A stretch of DNA of 64,000 bases from Ashinkailepas kermadecensis (GCA_034440615.1 JAOTOM010002283.1:33134-97133), one strand, 5' to 3'. Shown: positions 1-11,228, counted from the stretch's first letter. A program made the numbers and translations. Notes: a model not told the origin generated them from the sequence alone.

Positions 1-1130
1 TCCACCGTCCTGGAGGGGCACCACATCTCCACCGTCCTGGAGGGGCACCACATCTCCACCGTCCTGGAGGGGCACCACATCTCCACCGTCCTGAAGGGGC
101 ACCACATCTCCACCGTCCTGGAGGGGCACCACATCTCCACCGTCCTGGAGGGGCACCACATCTCCACCGTCCTGGAGGGGCACCACATCTCCACCGTCCT
201 GGAGGGGCACCACATCTCCACCGTCCTGAAGGGGCACCACATCTCCACCGTCCTGGAGGGGCACCACATCTCCACCGTCCTGGAGGGGCACCCCGGGCCA
301 CATCTCCACCGTCCTGGAGGGGCACCACATCTCCACCGTCCTGGAGGGGCACCACATCTCCACCGTCCTGGAGGGGCACCACATCTCCACCGTCCTGGAG
401 GGGCACCACATCTCCACCGTCCTGGAGGGGCACCACATCTCCACCGTCCTGAAGGGGCACCACATCTCCACCGTCCTGGAGGGGCACCACATCTCCACCG
501 TCCTGGAGGGGCACCACATCTCCACCGTCCTGGAGGGGCACCACATCTCCACCGTCCTGGAGGGGCACCACATCTCCACCGTCCTGGAGGGGCACCACAT
601 CTCCACCGTCCTGAAGGGGCACCACATCTCCACCGTCCTGGAGGGGCACCACATCTCCACCGTCCTGGAGGGGCACCACATCTCCACCGTCCTGGAGGGG
701 CACTACATCTCCACCGTCCTGGAGGGGCACCACATCTCCACCGTCCTGGAGGGGCACCACATCTCCACCGTCCTGGAGGGCCACCATCTCCACCGTCCTG
801 AAGGGGCACCACATCTCCACCGTCCTGAAGGGGCACCACATCTCCACCGTCCTGAAGGGGCGCCACATCTCCACCGTCCTGGAGGGGCACCACATCTCCA
901 CCGTCCTGGAGGGGCACCACATCTCCACCGCCTGGAGGGGCACCACATCTCCACCGTCCTGGAGGGGCACCATCTCCACCGTCCTGAAGGGCCTCTCCAC
1001 CGTCCTGGAGGGGCACCACATCTCCACCGTCCTGGAGGGGCACCACATCTCCACCGTCCTGAAGGGGCACCACATCTCCACCGTCCTGGAGGGGCACCAC
1101 ATCTCCACCGTCCTGAAGGGGGGGGGGCAT
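1..1130. repeat. 27-bp minisatellite, about 41 units
   Basis: The stretch is a head-to-tail array of a 27-bp GC-rich unit with core CCACCGTCCTGGAGGGGCAC. The commonest variant changes GG to GA in CTGGAGG. Length variants appear near 290, 780 and 930-1,000, and a G-run ends the array. The left end is cut by the window. Because 27 is divisible by three, the minus strand stays open as a 9-residue repeat, but nothing else suggests coding. Confidence 0.97.
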
Positions 1131-1154
1131 ATCTCAAGCGTCCTGCAGTGTCGC

Positions 1155-1179
1155 CACCTAACTCCATCGGAGTTAGGTG
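1155..1179. repeat. Perfect hairpin just after the minisatellite
   Basis: CACCTAACTCC and GGAGTTAGGTG are perfect inverted repeats of 11 bp around a 3-nt loop. It sits about 25 bp beyond the 27-bp array. It may be the remnant of an element end; no partner was found. Confidence 0.7.
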
Positions 1180-1926
1180 ACACAAAGCCCCAGTCCTCCC
1201 CCCTCTATATCCCCGCCACTGCACTGGTGACATGCTTGCCAGTTTTTCAGTATTTATAATGTTTGGATCGTCACTACCGGTGTCTTTTATCGATTTATCA
1301 ACTGCACATCGTATTGGCGTCGCGTATGAATTACCTGACATTGGGAAAACATGAAAAAATTAAGCATATTAACTATTCTCTGCTGTGGGGTGTATGTACA
1401 TACTCTCACCCAAATCAATCCCTTATCTCAAGTTCCTAGGGAGCTAGATATCCCAGCCTATCTATCACCATTCACCTGATATTGCATAGCACACCCCTCA
1501 ACAATTACAAACTCCTCCAATCATACCATTGTGCTACCATAGCCAATCTTATCAGTATCACATCCCGAAGGAAGGTGCTGAATCCACTGCTAGGTACACC
1601 CTATATAAAGTTATAAAGTGTTTAGACTTAATAAGAGACCCAAGTCCCATCCAGTTAAGTCTGTAAATGGAAGATACCATAAGCCTGGTAAAAAGACCCA
1701 CCCCAACCATCACCACATCCTAAAGAAACCATCCACCAACATCCCACACACTTATCAATGCCTATCTACCCTAGCTATCCAGCCCCATTCCCTTGACCCC
1801 TCTTAACACATGTGGATTGAATGCCTTACGAATAATTTTCAAACTACATCCATGTCTGTTTAAAAGGCTCTGTACCGTGCACACTTACTTAGCATAAATC
1901 TCACCTTGTCCATCACAAATTATAAC
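1180..1926. other. No gene recognised
   Basis: AT-rich unique-looking sequence. A 62-codon open frame at 1,618-1,806 has no recognisable domain, splice context or repeat structure, so I do not call it a gene. Confidence 0.5.
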
Positions 1927-2645
1927 TCAAAAACAAGATTTCCTGTCTAAAAAAATGTGCACCCTACTTTTAAATACATTCAATGAGGAACTCCCCACAA
2001 CATCAGCAGGCAGCCTATTCCACTGATCAACAACTCTTTGACTGAAAACCTGTTGTCGCTTAACCGTCCTACACCTCAACTTATCTAACTTGAATTGATG
2101 ACCCCTATGTGATAGTCTAAGCAAAAGAGCATCATTCAAATTGACCTGATCTAGCCCTCTAACAATTTTGTACCTTTCAATCATGTCCCCCCTTAATCTC
2201 CTGTACTTGAGTGAGTACATATCTAATGCCACAAGCCTTTCTCCATTTTTAAGTTACCTATTCCACTGATAAGTCTAGTTGATTTGTGCTGCACTCTTTC
2301 TAACATACCTATATCTTTTTCAAGGTAGGGGCTCCATGCTTGTACAGAATATTCCAAGTGGGGTCGGGCACATGCTAAGTACAGTTTTGTTTCCATAACT
2401 GCATTGCTCTTATATCTCACACTTCTATAAATGAGTCCCAGCATCCTGAGTGCCCTGTTCCTAGCTGAGATAAATTGTTTTTCTGCTTTAAGGTCTTTTG
2501 AAACCAACATACCCTAAGTCCCTTTCCTATTCGATAACATCCAGTTCCCTCCCTCCCATTGTATATTTGAAAGTCTCACCTCCAGACCCCAGATGCATAA
2601 CCTTACACTTATCCTAGTTGAAAGACAGCTGCCATTGATCAGTCC
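1927..2645 (-). pseudogene. CR1-like LINE, 3' part of reverse transcriptase ORF (relic)
   Basis: Read on the minus strand, the segment gives the end of a LINE reverse transcriptase. It starts near 2,645 with DKCKVMHLG, continues through ARPHLEYSVQAWSP and LERVQ, then RRLRGDMIE, and finishes with QRVVDQWNRLPADVV. These blocks are the thumb and C-terminal tail shared by CR1/L2-group elements and match the LINEs at 2,997 and 61,900 in this window. The frame is broken near 2,230 and 2,520. It is a 5'-truncated dead copy of a subfamily distinct from the one at 2,997. Confidence 0.88.
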
Positions 2646-2996
2646 ATTATTAGTGCAACTGAAAGACTAGCTGGAATTAAAGTAGCTTGGTAATGTTCAG
2701 GAGACAATGCTAAAAGGTTCTTTAGTTTCTGCAAATTTGAACCTAGACGATGTAGAGCAGGGCCACTAGAGGTAGTGGTGAAATGTGTTTATGATTGTGG
2801 TATAGTTGACCCCCTAAGCAAGCAAATGTGGTAATTCCTTTTTTTGCAAATATAAATCAAGAACATGTAAAACCACTCAAGGTTATACTATGCCAGGATA
2901 TATGTTCAATGAGTATATGACTACTGAGGTTGCAAGATAACAGTTGCAGAAAATATCACATTATATTCCTGCTGGCATAGTATATAAGGTTATACT

Positions 2997-3720
2997 ATGC
3001 CAGGTGTTATTTTGAACACAAAATTGGGTGCATCAGAACAGACCAAAGAAGCCAGGAAGAAGGCACTAAGAATGCTTGGGGCAATAAATAGGAATGTATC
3101 ATACAAAAGTGAGGAAGTCATCAGGAAGCTTTATTGTGCATATGTCAAGCCACATCTGGAATATTGTGTCCAAGCTTGGTCCCCTAGTTATGAAAAAGAT
3201 TGTTGGCTTTTAGAGAGAGTACAAAAGAGGGTAACAAAAATGGTGAATGGTATGGGCAACCTGGCATATGAGGAAAGATTGAAGAAATTGAATATGTGTT
3301 CACTTAGATATAGAAGGCTGAGAGGAGATCTCATTGAGGTCTTTAAATGTGTTCATGGTCAGGAACAGGGTTATCTCAGGGAACTGTTTGAATTTAACAG
3401 AAATGATGCAATTAGAGGTCATCAATTCAAAATTAAAGTTAATCACAGCAGGACAAGGTTAAGACAGTCCTTCTTCACCAACAGGGTAGTAGAACACTGG
3501 AACCAGCTGCCAGAAACCATTGTCAGTAGCAACACACTGAACATCTTTAAGAACAGCATAGACAATCATTATAAGAATAGGGGGCTTGTTTTTCTGTATT
3601 CCAGGGAGAGTTGATCAACACATTTGGTGGACAACTGGTTCAGTGTACAAAGTGCAACCAAGAAGGGCCCTTGTGGCTCATAGTTGCACTGATCTTTTAT
3701 GTCTTTATGTCTTTATGGAC
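2997..3720 (+). pseudogene. 5'-truncated CR1-like LINE with its 3' end
   Basis: The copy enters the element at GVILNTKLGASEQTKEA (about 3,003) and stays open to the stop at 3,614. It covers the thumb and C-terminal tail (RPHLEYCVQAWSPSYEKD-type block, then LRGDLIEVFK, RGHQFK, FFTNRVVEHWNQLPE). It shows what the copy at 61,900-62,748 lacks at its 3' end. After the stop there is an inverted repeat AGTGCAAC/GTTGCACT (3,651-3,690) and then short TTTATGTC octamers to about 3,717. A 3' stem followed by an 8-bp microsatellite is the usual 3' terminus of CR1-type LINEs. Strong 5' truncation is normal for target-primed insertion. Confidence 0.92.
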
Positions 3721-3743
3721 CAGATTACGTATAAATTGATATA

Positions 3744-3748
<5 letters not shown>

Positions 3749-3802
<54 letters not shown>
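3749..3802. repeat. (TA)n microsatellite
   Basis: About 27 uninterrupted TA dinucleotides, directly following the 3' end region of the CR1-like LINE. Confidence 0.97.
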
Positions 3803-3805
<3 letters not shown>

Positions 3806-3806
<1 letters not shown>

Positions 3807-4372
3807 GTACCAGTTTAAAAAGGGTAGTGTGAATTGTGTAGAAAGCTACAGACCAGTCAGTTTCACCTTACTATTTTGCAAGGTGCTAAAAAACTGGAAA
3901 AGTTATAGGCTGTATTGAAACATTGTTAAGGGGGCCCAGGGGCCCTTGTGGGCCCCATGCACCTATGCATTGAGGGGCCCTGCAGGCCCCTCAGACCCTC
4001 CAGGAAGTGGCGGCTGCCCCCTTGGGACTATGTCACCAAGATTATGAAGAAATGCACTTGATATGTACTCACTTAGAAATAGGAGATTATGTGGTGATAT
4101 GATTGAAATGTATGTGATCACTAAGGGGTTAGATAATGTCAAACTGAATGATGCTCTTCTATTCAGACTATCACATAGAAGTCCTTAATTCAGGTTGAAG
4201 AAATCAAATTGTAGGACAGTTAAGCACCAACCACACATGTTTTCAGTCAATGGGGAACTGATCAATGGAATGGGATGCCTGCTGATGTTGAGGGGAGTCC
4301 CTCATTAAATGCGTTTAAAAATAGGACGAACAATTTGTTTGGTTGGAGAGTGCTTTTTTAGTCCTAATGAGT
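3806..4372 (+). pseudogene. Internally deleted LINE relic with GC-rich hairpins
   Basis: The left part (3,810-3,915) translates, with one frame repair, into the early reverse transcriptase block FKKG...ESYRPVSFT...FCKVLK. The right part (4,045-4,370) matches the C-terminal tail of the subfamily at 1,927-2,232 (RRLCGDMIE-like, then the FSQ..DQWNG-like block). Everything between these blocks is missing. In its place is a ~120-bp segment rich in GGGCCC palindromes, including GAGGGGCC...GGCCCCTC near 3,972. It is a dead composite copy. Confidence 0.75.
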
Positions 4373-4924
4373 GGTGAATAGGGTAAGATGTATGATAGTA
4401 TGTGTGCACTGTGCAGGCCCCTTCAAGGAGGCATGGCTGGAGTTCGATAACTATTGATGAGTCATGGGTGCGGAAGAATGGTGGTGGTGGTGTTTATTGG
4501 TTTGATGTTTATTAGCTGCCCGACCGCCGCCAGGTTCCACTGCCGCCGGGACCGGCTGCCACACCGCCGGCTGCCCCACCGCCGCGTGGGAGGCCGCGCT
4601 GCCAGCGTACCGACGCAGACTTTGCGACGAGCTTTGGGCGTTACGTTGAGTTGCAGGCGGAACACTTACCTCTTCTGATGAGGACCGTGGAATCCATCGC
4701 GTAGTCCATCAGAGATTTTGCGGATAGGATTGAGTGAGTGTGGAGTGATTGTAGATACTGTAATTATGTATCAACTGTTCCTGACAATACAGAAGTGCAT
4801 TTGTTTATAATGTATTGATGCAACCACAGCATACGTTCTCGCGTACCACAGCATGCGGGCACAGCATACGTTCTCACATCATTTCGTACGGCGACATAAC
4901 TTAGCTAAGCGAGCAGTATCTGTC
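4373..4924. other. No gene recognised; CCG-rich patch
   Basis: Positions 4,518-4,610 are rich in CCGCC triplets on a more AT-rich background, so both strands stay open for 60-70 codons. I see no domain, start context or splice pattern. 'ACAGCATACGTTCTC' occurs twice near 4,826 and 4,860. Confidence 0.5.
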
Positions 4925-5941
4925 TTAACACTCGCACGTCCGGCGGTCCGCGCCAACTTCGCATGTCCGGGGGGGGGGCAGATGTCTGCCCCCCCTAAGA
5001 TCTCCAGAACTATGCTAGATAGCGACAAACGGAACACGGTGTTGGATAGCTGGTGACAAGCTCTATCGAAAGTATTTGGTCATTTTCTCGCTCAGGTCAA
5101 TATTTAGGTCACTGGGTCATCATATGTCAAATTCGACCAGATCGGGTGGGACCCTCAGATATTGGCACATATCTCAGGACCTGTAACAGATAGGAACAAA
5201 CTGCAAATGCTATTCGATAGCCCTTGAAATGTGCTATCGACATACGCTGTGTAATTTAACGTCAGATCAACAGATGGGTCACCGAAACTATGACCTCAGG
5301 TCAAGGTCATGGGGTAGACTAGGGAGGTCATGTAATATATCAATCGACACGTCTTGGCGATACAAGCACAATGATGGTAATTTCAGCCTTCTAGCTCAAT
5401 GCAGCGCGATATAATGCGCAGAAATGTGCTAGTGATTCCAGGTGACCTCAGCTGACCTTGGTGAGGTCACTGAGCAAAAATGTCAGCGGCGACATTGAGA
5501 ATAGCTTTGAACTACACGCCATAACCGTTGGAGGTCATTCCGAGAGGAAATATGTAACCAGGAAACATTTGTATATTTTACCATAGGCCTATAATGGGGA
5601 AGCCATGGCCGCGACCTGACCTCAGGTCAATACTACAAAAAAAACCGTGATATACATATTATAGTCCTTGATAAGATCATGACGTGATATAAGTTTGAAA
5701 TCAGTCGCCCAATTATTGTGGGAGTGATGCCACTTAGAACTCCGAGGGATGTTGGGTCACTTCGCATGACCTGGTGACCTGACTTGAGATGACCCAGGGT
5801 CAAAAAGTTCTGAGGATATGCGGAAAAGACCAATGAGCAGCCATGCGAGGTTTGGCCTTGCTAACCCGATTAGTATGGCGGCAAAGTAGGAAAAACCGCA
5901 GGGAGGGCAGATATCTCCCCCCCCGGACGTGCGCGGGTTAA
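4925..5941. mobile_element. TTAA-flanked non-autonomous element, family A copy 1
   Basis: TTAA at 4,925-4,928 and 5,938-5,941 flanks a 1,009-bp element. It begins CACTCGCACGTCCGG and ends CCGGACGTGCGCGGG, giving imperfect terminal inverted repeats of about 14 bp sharing CGCACGTCCG. No transposase is encoded. Copy 2 lies at 30,086-31,112 with the same ends and the same flanking tetranucleotide. TTAA target duplication is the hallmark of piggyBac and of Kolobok elements; the CAC start fits some piggyBac termini, but the superfamily is inference. Inside is a cluster of AGGTCA/TGACCT half-sites, e.g. TGACCTCAGGTCAAGGTCA at 5,291-5,309. Confidence 0.85.
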
Positions 5942-6445
5942 GCAACTCCGAGATAACTAAGTACAATTAAATACTCATTTCTCCCGTCGGGATAATTGAT
6001 AAGAAAACCACAACTGAACAAACGAGATTACATTTTGTCAAATACCAGAACTTTGGTGCAGATCATGGAATGCTCCAATTACTATATGCTGACATGACTA
6101 TGATCGATTGACGATTCGGCCGGCCATGCAGAATGCTTCTTGAAGTTCATTTTTGGTCTGGCGGAACTGCATACCATGCTTGCACACAACATTGCCATTC
6201 CAACAATCAGGTATGTTGCAAAACACAAGTCAAGATAAATCTTGCCACACTAATTCATAAAACATTGGTAGCTTTGACACTTTGCATCGCGACTCGCAGC
6301 AATACTACGGTTACGACTGTACATCAGTGCAATCGTACAGTATGGTAGTCGTGTTAATACACAGTAAAACGAATGTAGGTGCCCAGCAAAACGAATAGCC
6401 TACAAACCGACCACGACCTGCCAAATGTCACATCAACTTACAAAT
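5942..6445. other. No gene recognised
   Basis: Unique-looking sequence between the TTAA element and the Harbinger relic. It holds a donor-like CAG|GTATGT near 6,210 but no convincing exon. Confidence 0.4.
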
Positions 6446-6905
6446 TCACATAAGGGAGGACCAGAAATGGTCTGGTGGGTAATCCATCATGGCACTGGTC
6501 TGACCACGATCGTCTTCCGGTGTCCTTGCCTGCATCCGTGTGGGGGGGGGGCGCATCCGCTTCCAGCAAGTTCGCCTCATGCACCGAACGTGGCAGAACC
6601 GGCTCACGATGGGCCCGATAATGTTATGCATGATAGCGCACGCAAACACCATGGATGAAACGAATATGAAGTGTTCAGATCTTTTGAGAAGGCGACGCCA
6701 GCGGGCCTTCAGGCGGCCGAATGCGTGCTTCACCACCACTCTTGCCGCTCCGAGACGTACGTTGTAGAAATCCTTCGCCTGGTCAATCTCCGAAGTACGA
6801 TCAAATCGTCCGTAGTACGCCTTCGTCAACCATGGGAGAAGTGGATACGCCCCATCGCCGGCGATCACCAGGGTAACTTGCCGTCCACCGACACGTACAG
6901 AACCC
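6446..6905 (-). pseudogene. PIF/Harbinger DDE transposase, 3' exon (decayed)
   Basis: The minus strand encodes the C-terminal half of a DDE-type transposase of the PIF/Harbinger (HARBI1-like) family. It has the block AGDGAYPLLPWLTKAYYGRF, which carries the second catalytic Asp and the family's YPL.PWL motif. It then has ARVVVKHAFGRLKARWRRL and a hydrophobic CAIMHNII tail typical of the family. A possible splice acceptor (TTGTTACAG on the minus strand) precedes the block at about 6,906, so this may be one exon. The position that is normally the third catalytic residue, in V(V/I)E.AFG.LK, reads Lys here (VVKHAFG), so it should be inactive. No N-terminal half or terminal repeats were found. Confidence 0.88.
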
Positions 6906-6979
6906 TGTAACAAGTGCAACAAGTGATTCAATTGAATAATGCCTAGACAGTGATATCTCCTGATTTGACTGATCACAAT

Positions 6980-7900
6980 TGAGGTTTTTCAAAAGAAGTT
7001 CGACATCATACTGTCATTTTTCAGTCCGGGTGAACTTCACGTATAAAGCATATAAATATCACATATAAAGAATGCAAAATTAATGAAACTTGACCTCTCC
7101 CTAGGATTTCTTAAAGACATCCACATGCGATTGTATATGCAATGCTGTAGTCATGTATGTGCTCATTATATATTTATATAATTATATAATGATATGTAAC
7201 ATCAGACCATCAGAAACATTACTCAACAGTTGGCAGTGGCTCAGGATTCACCTGACAGCATCCATTGCTTGAAATGGAACAGTAAGATCCAGTGTCTTTT
7301 GTGCATGGTGCATAACCCATGGAATTACACAGTGATTAATTATTTGTGAAATAGGGTTGAATATGCCACCTTCCGAATGTTGAACTTATATCCCTCACAA
7401 CAAATTACGAACATTATGCTTAGTGATTAGTTGTCAAGATGTCTTCATATCTAACCTCTCACAGTATCTTGTTGATAAGCATCATGCTGATACCCACCAT
7501 TGCAGATTGTGATGCATGGACATATCTTAGCACAATTCCAAGTAAGAGGATTACATATGATGTGGTCTGTTAAACAATATCAGTTGATAAGGATAGGTAT
7601 TTTGGATCCTTATTACTAAAACAGTTACCCATAAATTAGTTATATCAGAACAAAGGGGAAGGGTGCTGAGTAGCATGAGTAGCTGTTGGATTAAATTGTG
7701 TTTGACTAACTTATGTTAAGGTTGACTATGTTATGCTTTTATGCTGACTACGTTATGGTTAGGAACATTGTTTCCAATGCAGATTTTTACATCCTACTGC
7801 ACTTATTTCAACATCACGCATAGCAAAAAACGTATTTTAACACTAGTTTATTATTATTATCATTATTTATTAGTACATATACATACATCCATACATGCAT
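6980..7900. other. AT-rich, no gene recognised
   Basis: Low-complexity AT-rich sequence. There are no domain-like frames and no repeats beyond short TA runs. Confidence 0.5.
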
Positions 7901-7905
7901 ATATA

Positions 7906-7914
7906 CGCACACAT

Positions 7915-8002
<88 letters not shown>

Positions 8003-8222
8003 GACAGACAGAGACAGCCAGATACAGACAGACATACAGAGACATACAGACAGAGACAGACAGACAGAGACAGACAGACAGAGACAGACAGACAAAGACA
8101 TACAGAGACATACAGACAGAGACAGACAGACAGAGACATACAGACAGAGACAGACAGACAGAGACATACAGACAGAGACAGACAGACAGAGACAGGCAGA
8201 CAGACCGAGACAGGCAGGCAGC
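7906..8222. repeat. Compound microsatellite (AC)n(AT)n(GACA)n
   Basis: A (CA)n run passes into about 32 TA units (to 7,999). It then passes into ~215 bp of GACAGACA/GACATACA tetranucleotides with AGAGACAG interruptions. The long open frames on both strands are trivial translations of these repeats. Confidence 0.97.
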
Positions 8223-8750
8223 ACCATTCACTTGCTATACTCTGCGGGGTGAATGCCATATGCCAGCACATTATAGCCAAGGGCGGATCCTGAAATTTGC
8301 ATGGGGTGCACTCGTCAGGAGGGGAGCCATTTCCTCGGAGAAGTGCCGCTGCGAAAGGCTCCGGAGGGGCGCCGGCTGCTGAAAATGCTTGGAGTGGGAG
8401 AGGGGAAGGCGACTTTTCCTTTCAAGGGGAGAGGAATATTTATATCGCCTGTTCCTGCGAGAAGAGCGGCTTTGGCTGAAGAATCTGCTGCGCGGAGGTG
8501 AGGGGTGTGTACTTGAGCCTCCCTGGAGGGACGCCTTTTCAAAGTGAAAATGGGTGCCACTTTCTCATGGCCACTCTCACGTGGCCTTCCCCGTGCCTCC
8601 TGCATCCGCTCGTGACTATGACTCCATTCGTTGCATGAACCAGCATGCATACGGTCGAGACCACTCGACTGAGACTGGCCGTTCGGCAGACCGGGCCTCA
8701 TTATACCTGCCCAGAACCGCGCAGCCTTATTGCGAGGATTACGACGTTCG
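8223..8750. other. No gene recognised; GC-rich
   Basis: GC-rich segment open in several frames without a recognisable domain. CCTCCTGCATCCG near 8,597 also occurs near 15,811, downstream of a tRNA-like promoter, so part of this may belong to a dispersed repeat. Confidence 0.35.
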
Positions 8751-9690
8751 ATGATTGATCCGAGTGAATGTTTCGACACAATCGAACATGACACTCGTTT
8801 GAAACTTTTCAAATTGTACGGCGTGAGCAAGCGAAATGGCGCCAACATTACCCGCGAGATAGCGTCAGGGCACAGAGACGATACCCACTGACTGATAAAC
8901 AACAACAATAGAATGTTCCGTATCAAAGCTGCAAATATCTTGAGTGGCGTTTGGCCAGGTGAGACTCCGACGCCGTTGCTGTTCAATGTGTTTTCCAACG
9001 GTACATACCTGGACACAGAGAGTTCAGTTGAAATTGCCAAATATGTTCAATATGTTCAATATGTTCAATATGTTCAATATGTTCAATATGTTCAATATGT
9101 TCAATATGTTTAAAATGCTCAATATGTTCCATATGTTCAATATGTACAATATGTTCAATATGTAAATATGTTCAATATGTTCAATATGTTCAATATGTTC
9201 AATATGTTAAATATGTTAAATATGTCCAATATGATCAATATGTTCAATATGTTCAATATGTTCAATATGTTCAATATGTTCAATATGTTCAATATGTGCA
9301 ATGTGTTAAATGTGTTCAATATGTTCAATATGTTCAATATGTTCAATATGTCCAATATGTTCATGTTCAATATGTTCAATATGTTCAATATGTTCAATAT
9401 GTTCAATATGTTCAATATGTTCAATATGTTAAATATGTTCAATATGTTCAATATGTTTAAAATGTTCAATATGTTCAATATGTTCAATATGTTCAATATG
9501 TTCAATATGTTTAAAATGCTCAATATGTTCCATATGTTCAATATGTACAATATGTTCAATATGTTCAATATTTAAATATGTTCAATATGTTCAATATTTT
9601 CAATATGTTCAATATGTTCAATATGCAGACGACAGCCTGCGGATGGCTGGCGACCGGAGAGGTGAGCTGTGTGGTTGGTTACGACCGGAG
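8751..9690 (+). pseudogene. Reverse transcriptase relic with a minisatellite inside its catalytic box
   Basis: From 8,751 the frame reads MIDPSECFDTIEHDTRLKLF...LYGV, corresponding to the RT palm block (SKAFDTVDHD..L..L..YG) with the first catalytic Asp. After an in-frame stop (8,888) it resumes at 8,913 with GVWPGETPTPLLFNVFSNG, the GVPQGS..SPLLFN..IN block. It runs through SSVEIAKYVQ into a 9-bp repeat, and at 9,617-9,635 emerges as VQYADDSLRMAGDR, the YADD box carrying the other two catalytic Asp residues. The host element's clade is unclear: a LINE-type RT is likeliest. Stops and the repeat make it non-functional. Confidence 0.72.
9041..9626 (+). repeat. 9-bp coding-derived minisatellite (TATGTTCAA)n
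   Basis: About 60 copies of a 9-bp unit, equal to three codons Tyr-Val-Gln in the frame of the surrounding reverse transcriptase. It shows scattered point variants (TTTAAAATG, TGCAATGTG). A ~75-bp block containing TGTTCCATATG is present twice (near 9,110 and 9,505), so larger units have also been duplicated. The unit matches the sequence immediately before GCAGACGAC (Ala-Asp-Asp). Confidence 0.95.
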
Positions 9691-10020
9691 AGGTGAGCTG
9701 TGTGGTTGTTTACGACCGGATAAGTGAGCTGTATGGTTGGTTACGCCTGGATAAGTGAGCTGTGTGGTTGTTTACGACCGGATAAGTGAGCTGTGTGGTT
9801 GGTTACGACCGCATAAGTGAGCTGTATGGTTGGTTACGACCGGATAAGTGAGCTGTGTGGTTGGTTACGACCGGAGAAGTGAGCTGTGTGGTTGGTTACG
9901 ACCGGAGAAGTTAGCTGTGTGGTTGGTTACGACCGAAGAAGTGAGCTGTGTGGTTGGTTACGACTGGATAAGTGAGCTGTGTGGTTGGTTACAACCGGAG
10001 AAGTGAGCTGTGTGGTTAGG
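9640..10020. repeat. 31-bp minisatellite, about 12 units
   Basis: Tandem 31-bp unit with core GACCGGATAAGTGAGCTGTG then TGGTTGGTTAC. It begins within 20 bp of the YADD codons of the reverse transcriptase relic, so the unit was probably seeded by the relic's downstream codons. Variants alternate GAGAAG and GATAAG. Confidence 0.95.
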
Positions 10021-10567
10021 TTGCGCTCAGCACCAGGTGTGTGAGCTGTTAGGTTACGCTCACCACCGACCTGATCTGACCTGATCTGACCTGGATTAAC
10101 AACCAAGCGCGCTGATAAGACAACTTGGATCAGGGATTATATGTCCGCGAACATAAGCGGCTCTCTGGAGTCTGGTTGGCGGTGCAATATTCGATACCTT
10201 ACTTTCGTTCGCAGGTTAAAGCGCATCTACATGTATTGCCCCCGATCACAGATGCGTTCCAACTATTGTAAATGCGCTATACGTCCAGGACAGTGGGTGA
10301 GCTACGGGGACGAGAATATTGCGTGTCACATTGTTCTGTCCCAGCGCTCCATGGTGGAGCGGTGGGACAGGACATGGAAATGGAAATGATTGGAGATGGG
10401 AACGTTTAATTTACAATCTTAGGGCATCGAATCCAGTAGGTTGCCCGCGAAAATTAGTGTAAACTCCTCATCTATGAACTCTGGATGGTGGAGTCACGAT
10501 AATTATATGAACATTTGATTAAACTGAACACGGCATGAGCAGCAAGTGTGTACCTGATTGGTGACCT
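10021..10567. other. No gene recognised
   Basis: Short CTGATCTGACCTG repeats near 10,070. An 82-codon frame at 10,141 has no recognisable features. Confidence 0.4.
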
Positions 10568-10641
10568 AGTACACTGGGTATTATAGTAGTACACTGGGGA
10601 TTATAAGTACACTGGGGATTATAAGTACACTGGGGATTATA
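10568..10641. repeat. 18-bp tandem repeat, four units
   Basis: AGTACACTGGGGATTATA repeated four times; the first unit is diverged. Confidence 0.9.
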
Positions 10642-11228
10642 TGGAAATTACAGTCACGTATGAACATATTTCTTTACAATCTCATATACCCACTGTTCCT
10701 GTGCTTAACTCAGATGATTATAATGTTTGTTCCTATATGCTTCACATTGCACCTTTGTATGCTCGATGGCAATCTTTTAAAAGCATCGGGTGCTCTGCAT
10801 GGGAATCGTCGCCTCCCTAACTCCGTTCGGGCATTGGAAGTGTTTAATTATTTGTTCTGGCACGTGTTACGTTGTCTCCCAGATTGTCCACGGGTAAACT
10901 GTCGCGCCAGCCCACCTGGTTCCCCTGTCACCATGATGTTCTTCAACAAACACAGCGAGTGTTACTCAGCGAGTCGACGAGCCGACAACCATTCCAGTTG
11001 GTCTATGTCGTCGCTTACATGGCCTCTCAGGCATTCGTCCCGGAATTACGCGCGCAGTGAAGTTAATTTGTTTGTATGCGGCACATGCATTGAGCTGGTG
11101 AGTTGCCATATACCGTTATGTAGTGTCGGATAAAACTAGACCGTTCACAATTGCTGGGAGAAACTCACGAAGGTTACAGTGTTGGGCATAACTTAGTCCT
11201 ATGAGCATACCGGCACATGTTGGCGCAA
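10642..11228 (+). other. Unassigned open frame
   Basis: A 157-codon frame (10,660-11,133) starts with a hydrophobic stretch (MNIFLYNLIYPLFLCL). A second frame (10,872-11,060) ends LVYVVAYMASQAF. Neither matches a family I know, and their overlap argues that at most one is coding. They could be exon fragments or chance frames. Confidence 0.2.

Noticed and set aside
2879..3005. 19-bp direct repeat AAGGTTATACTATGCCAGG as target duplication of the LINE at 2,997
   Set aside because: Both copies lie on the 5' side; none follows the LINE 3' end, so it is not a target duplication of that insertion.
7741..8382. Several 120-210 codon proteins on both strands
   Set aside because: Simple-sequence translation of (AC)n(AT)n(GACA)n.
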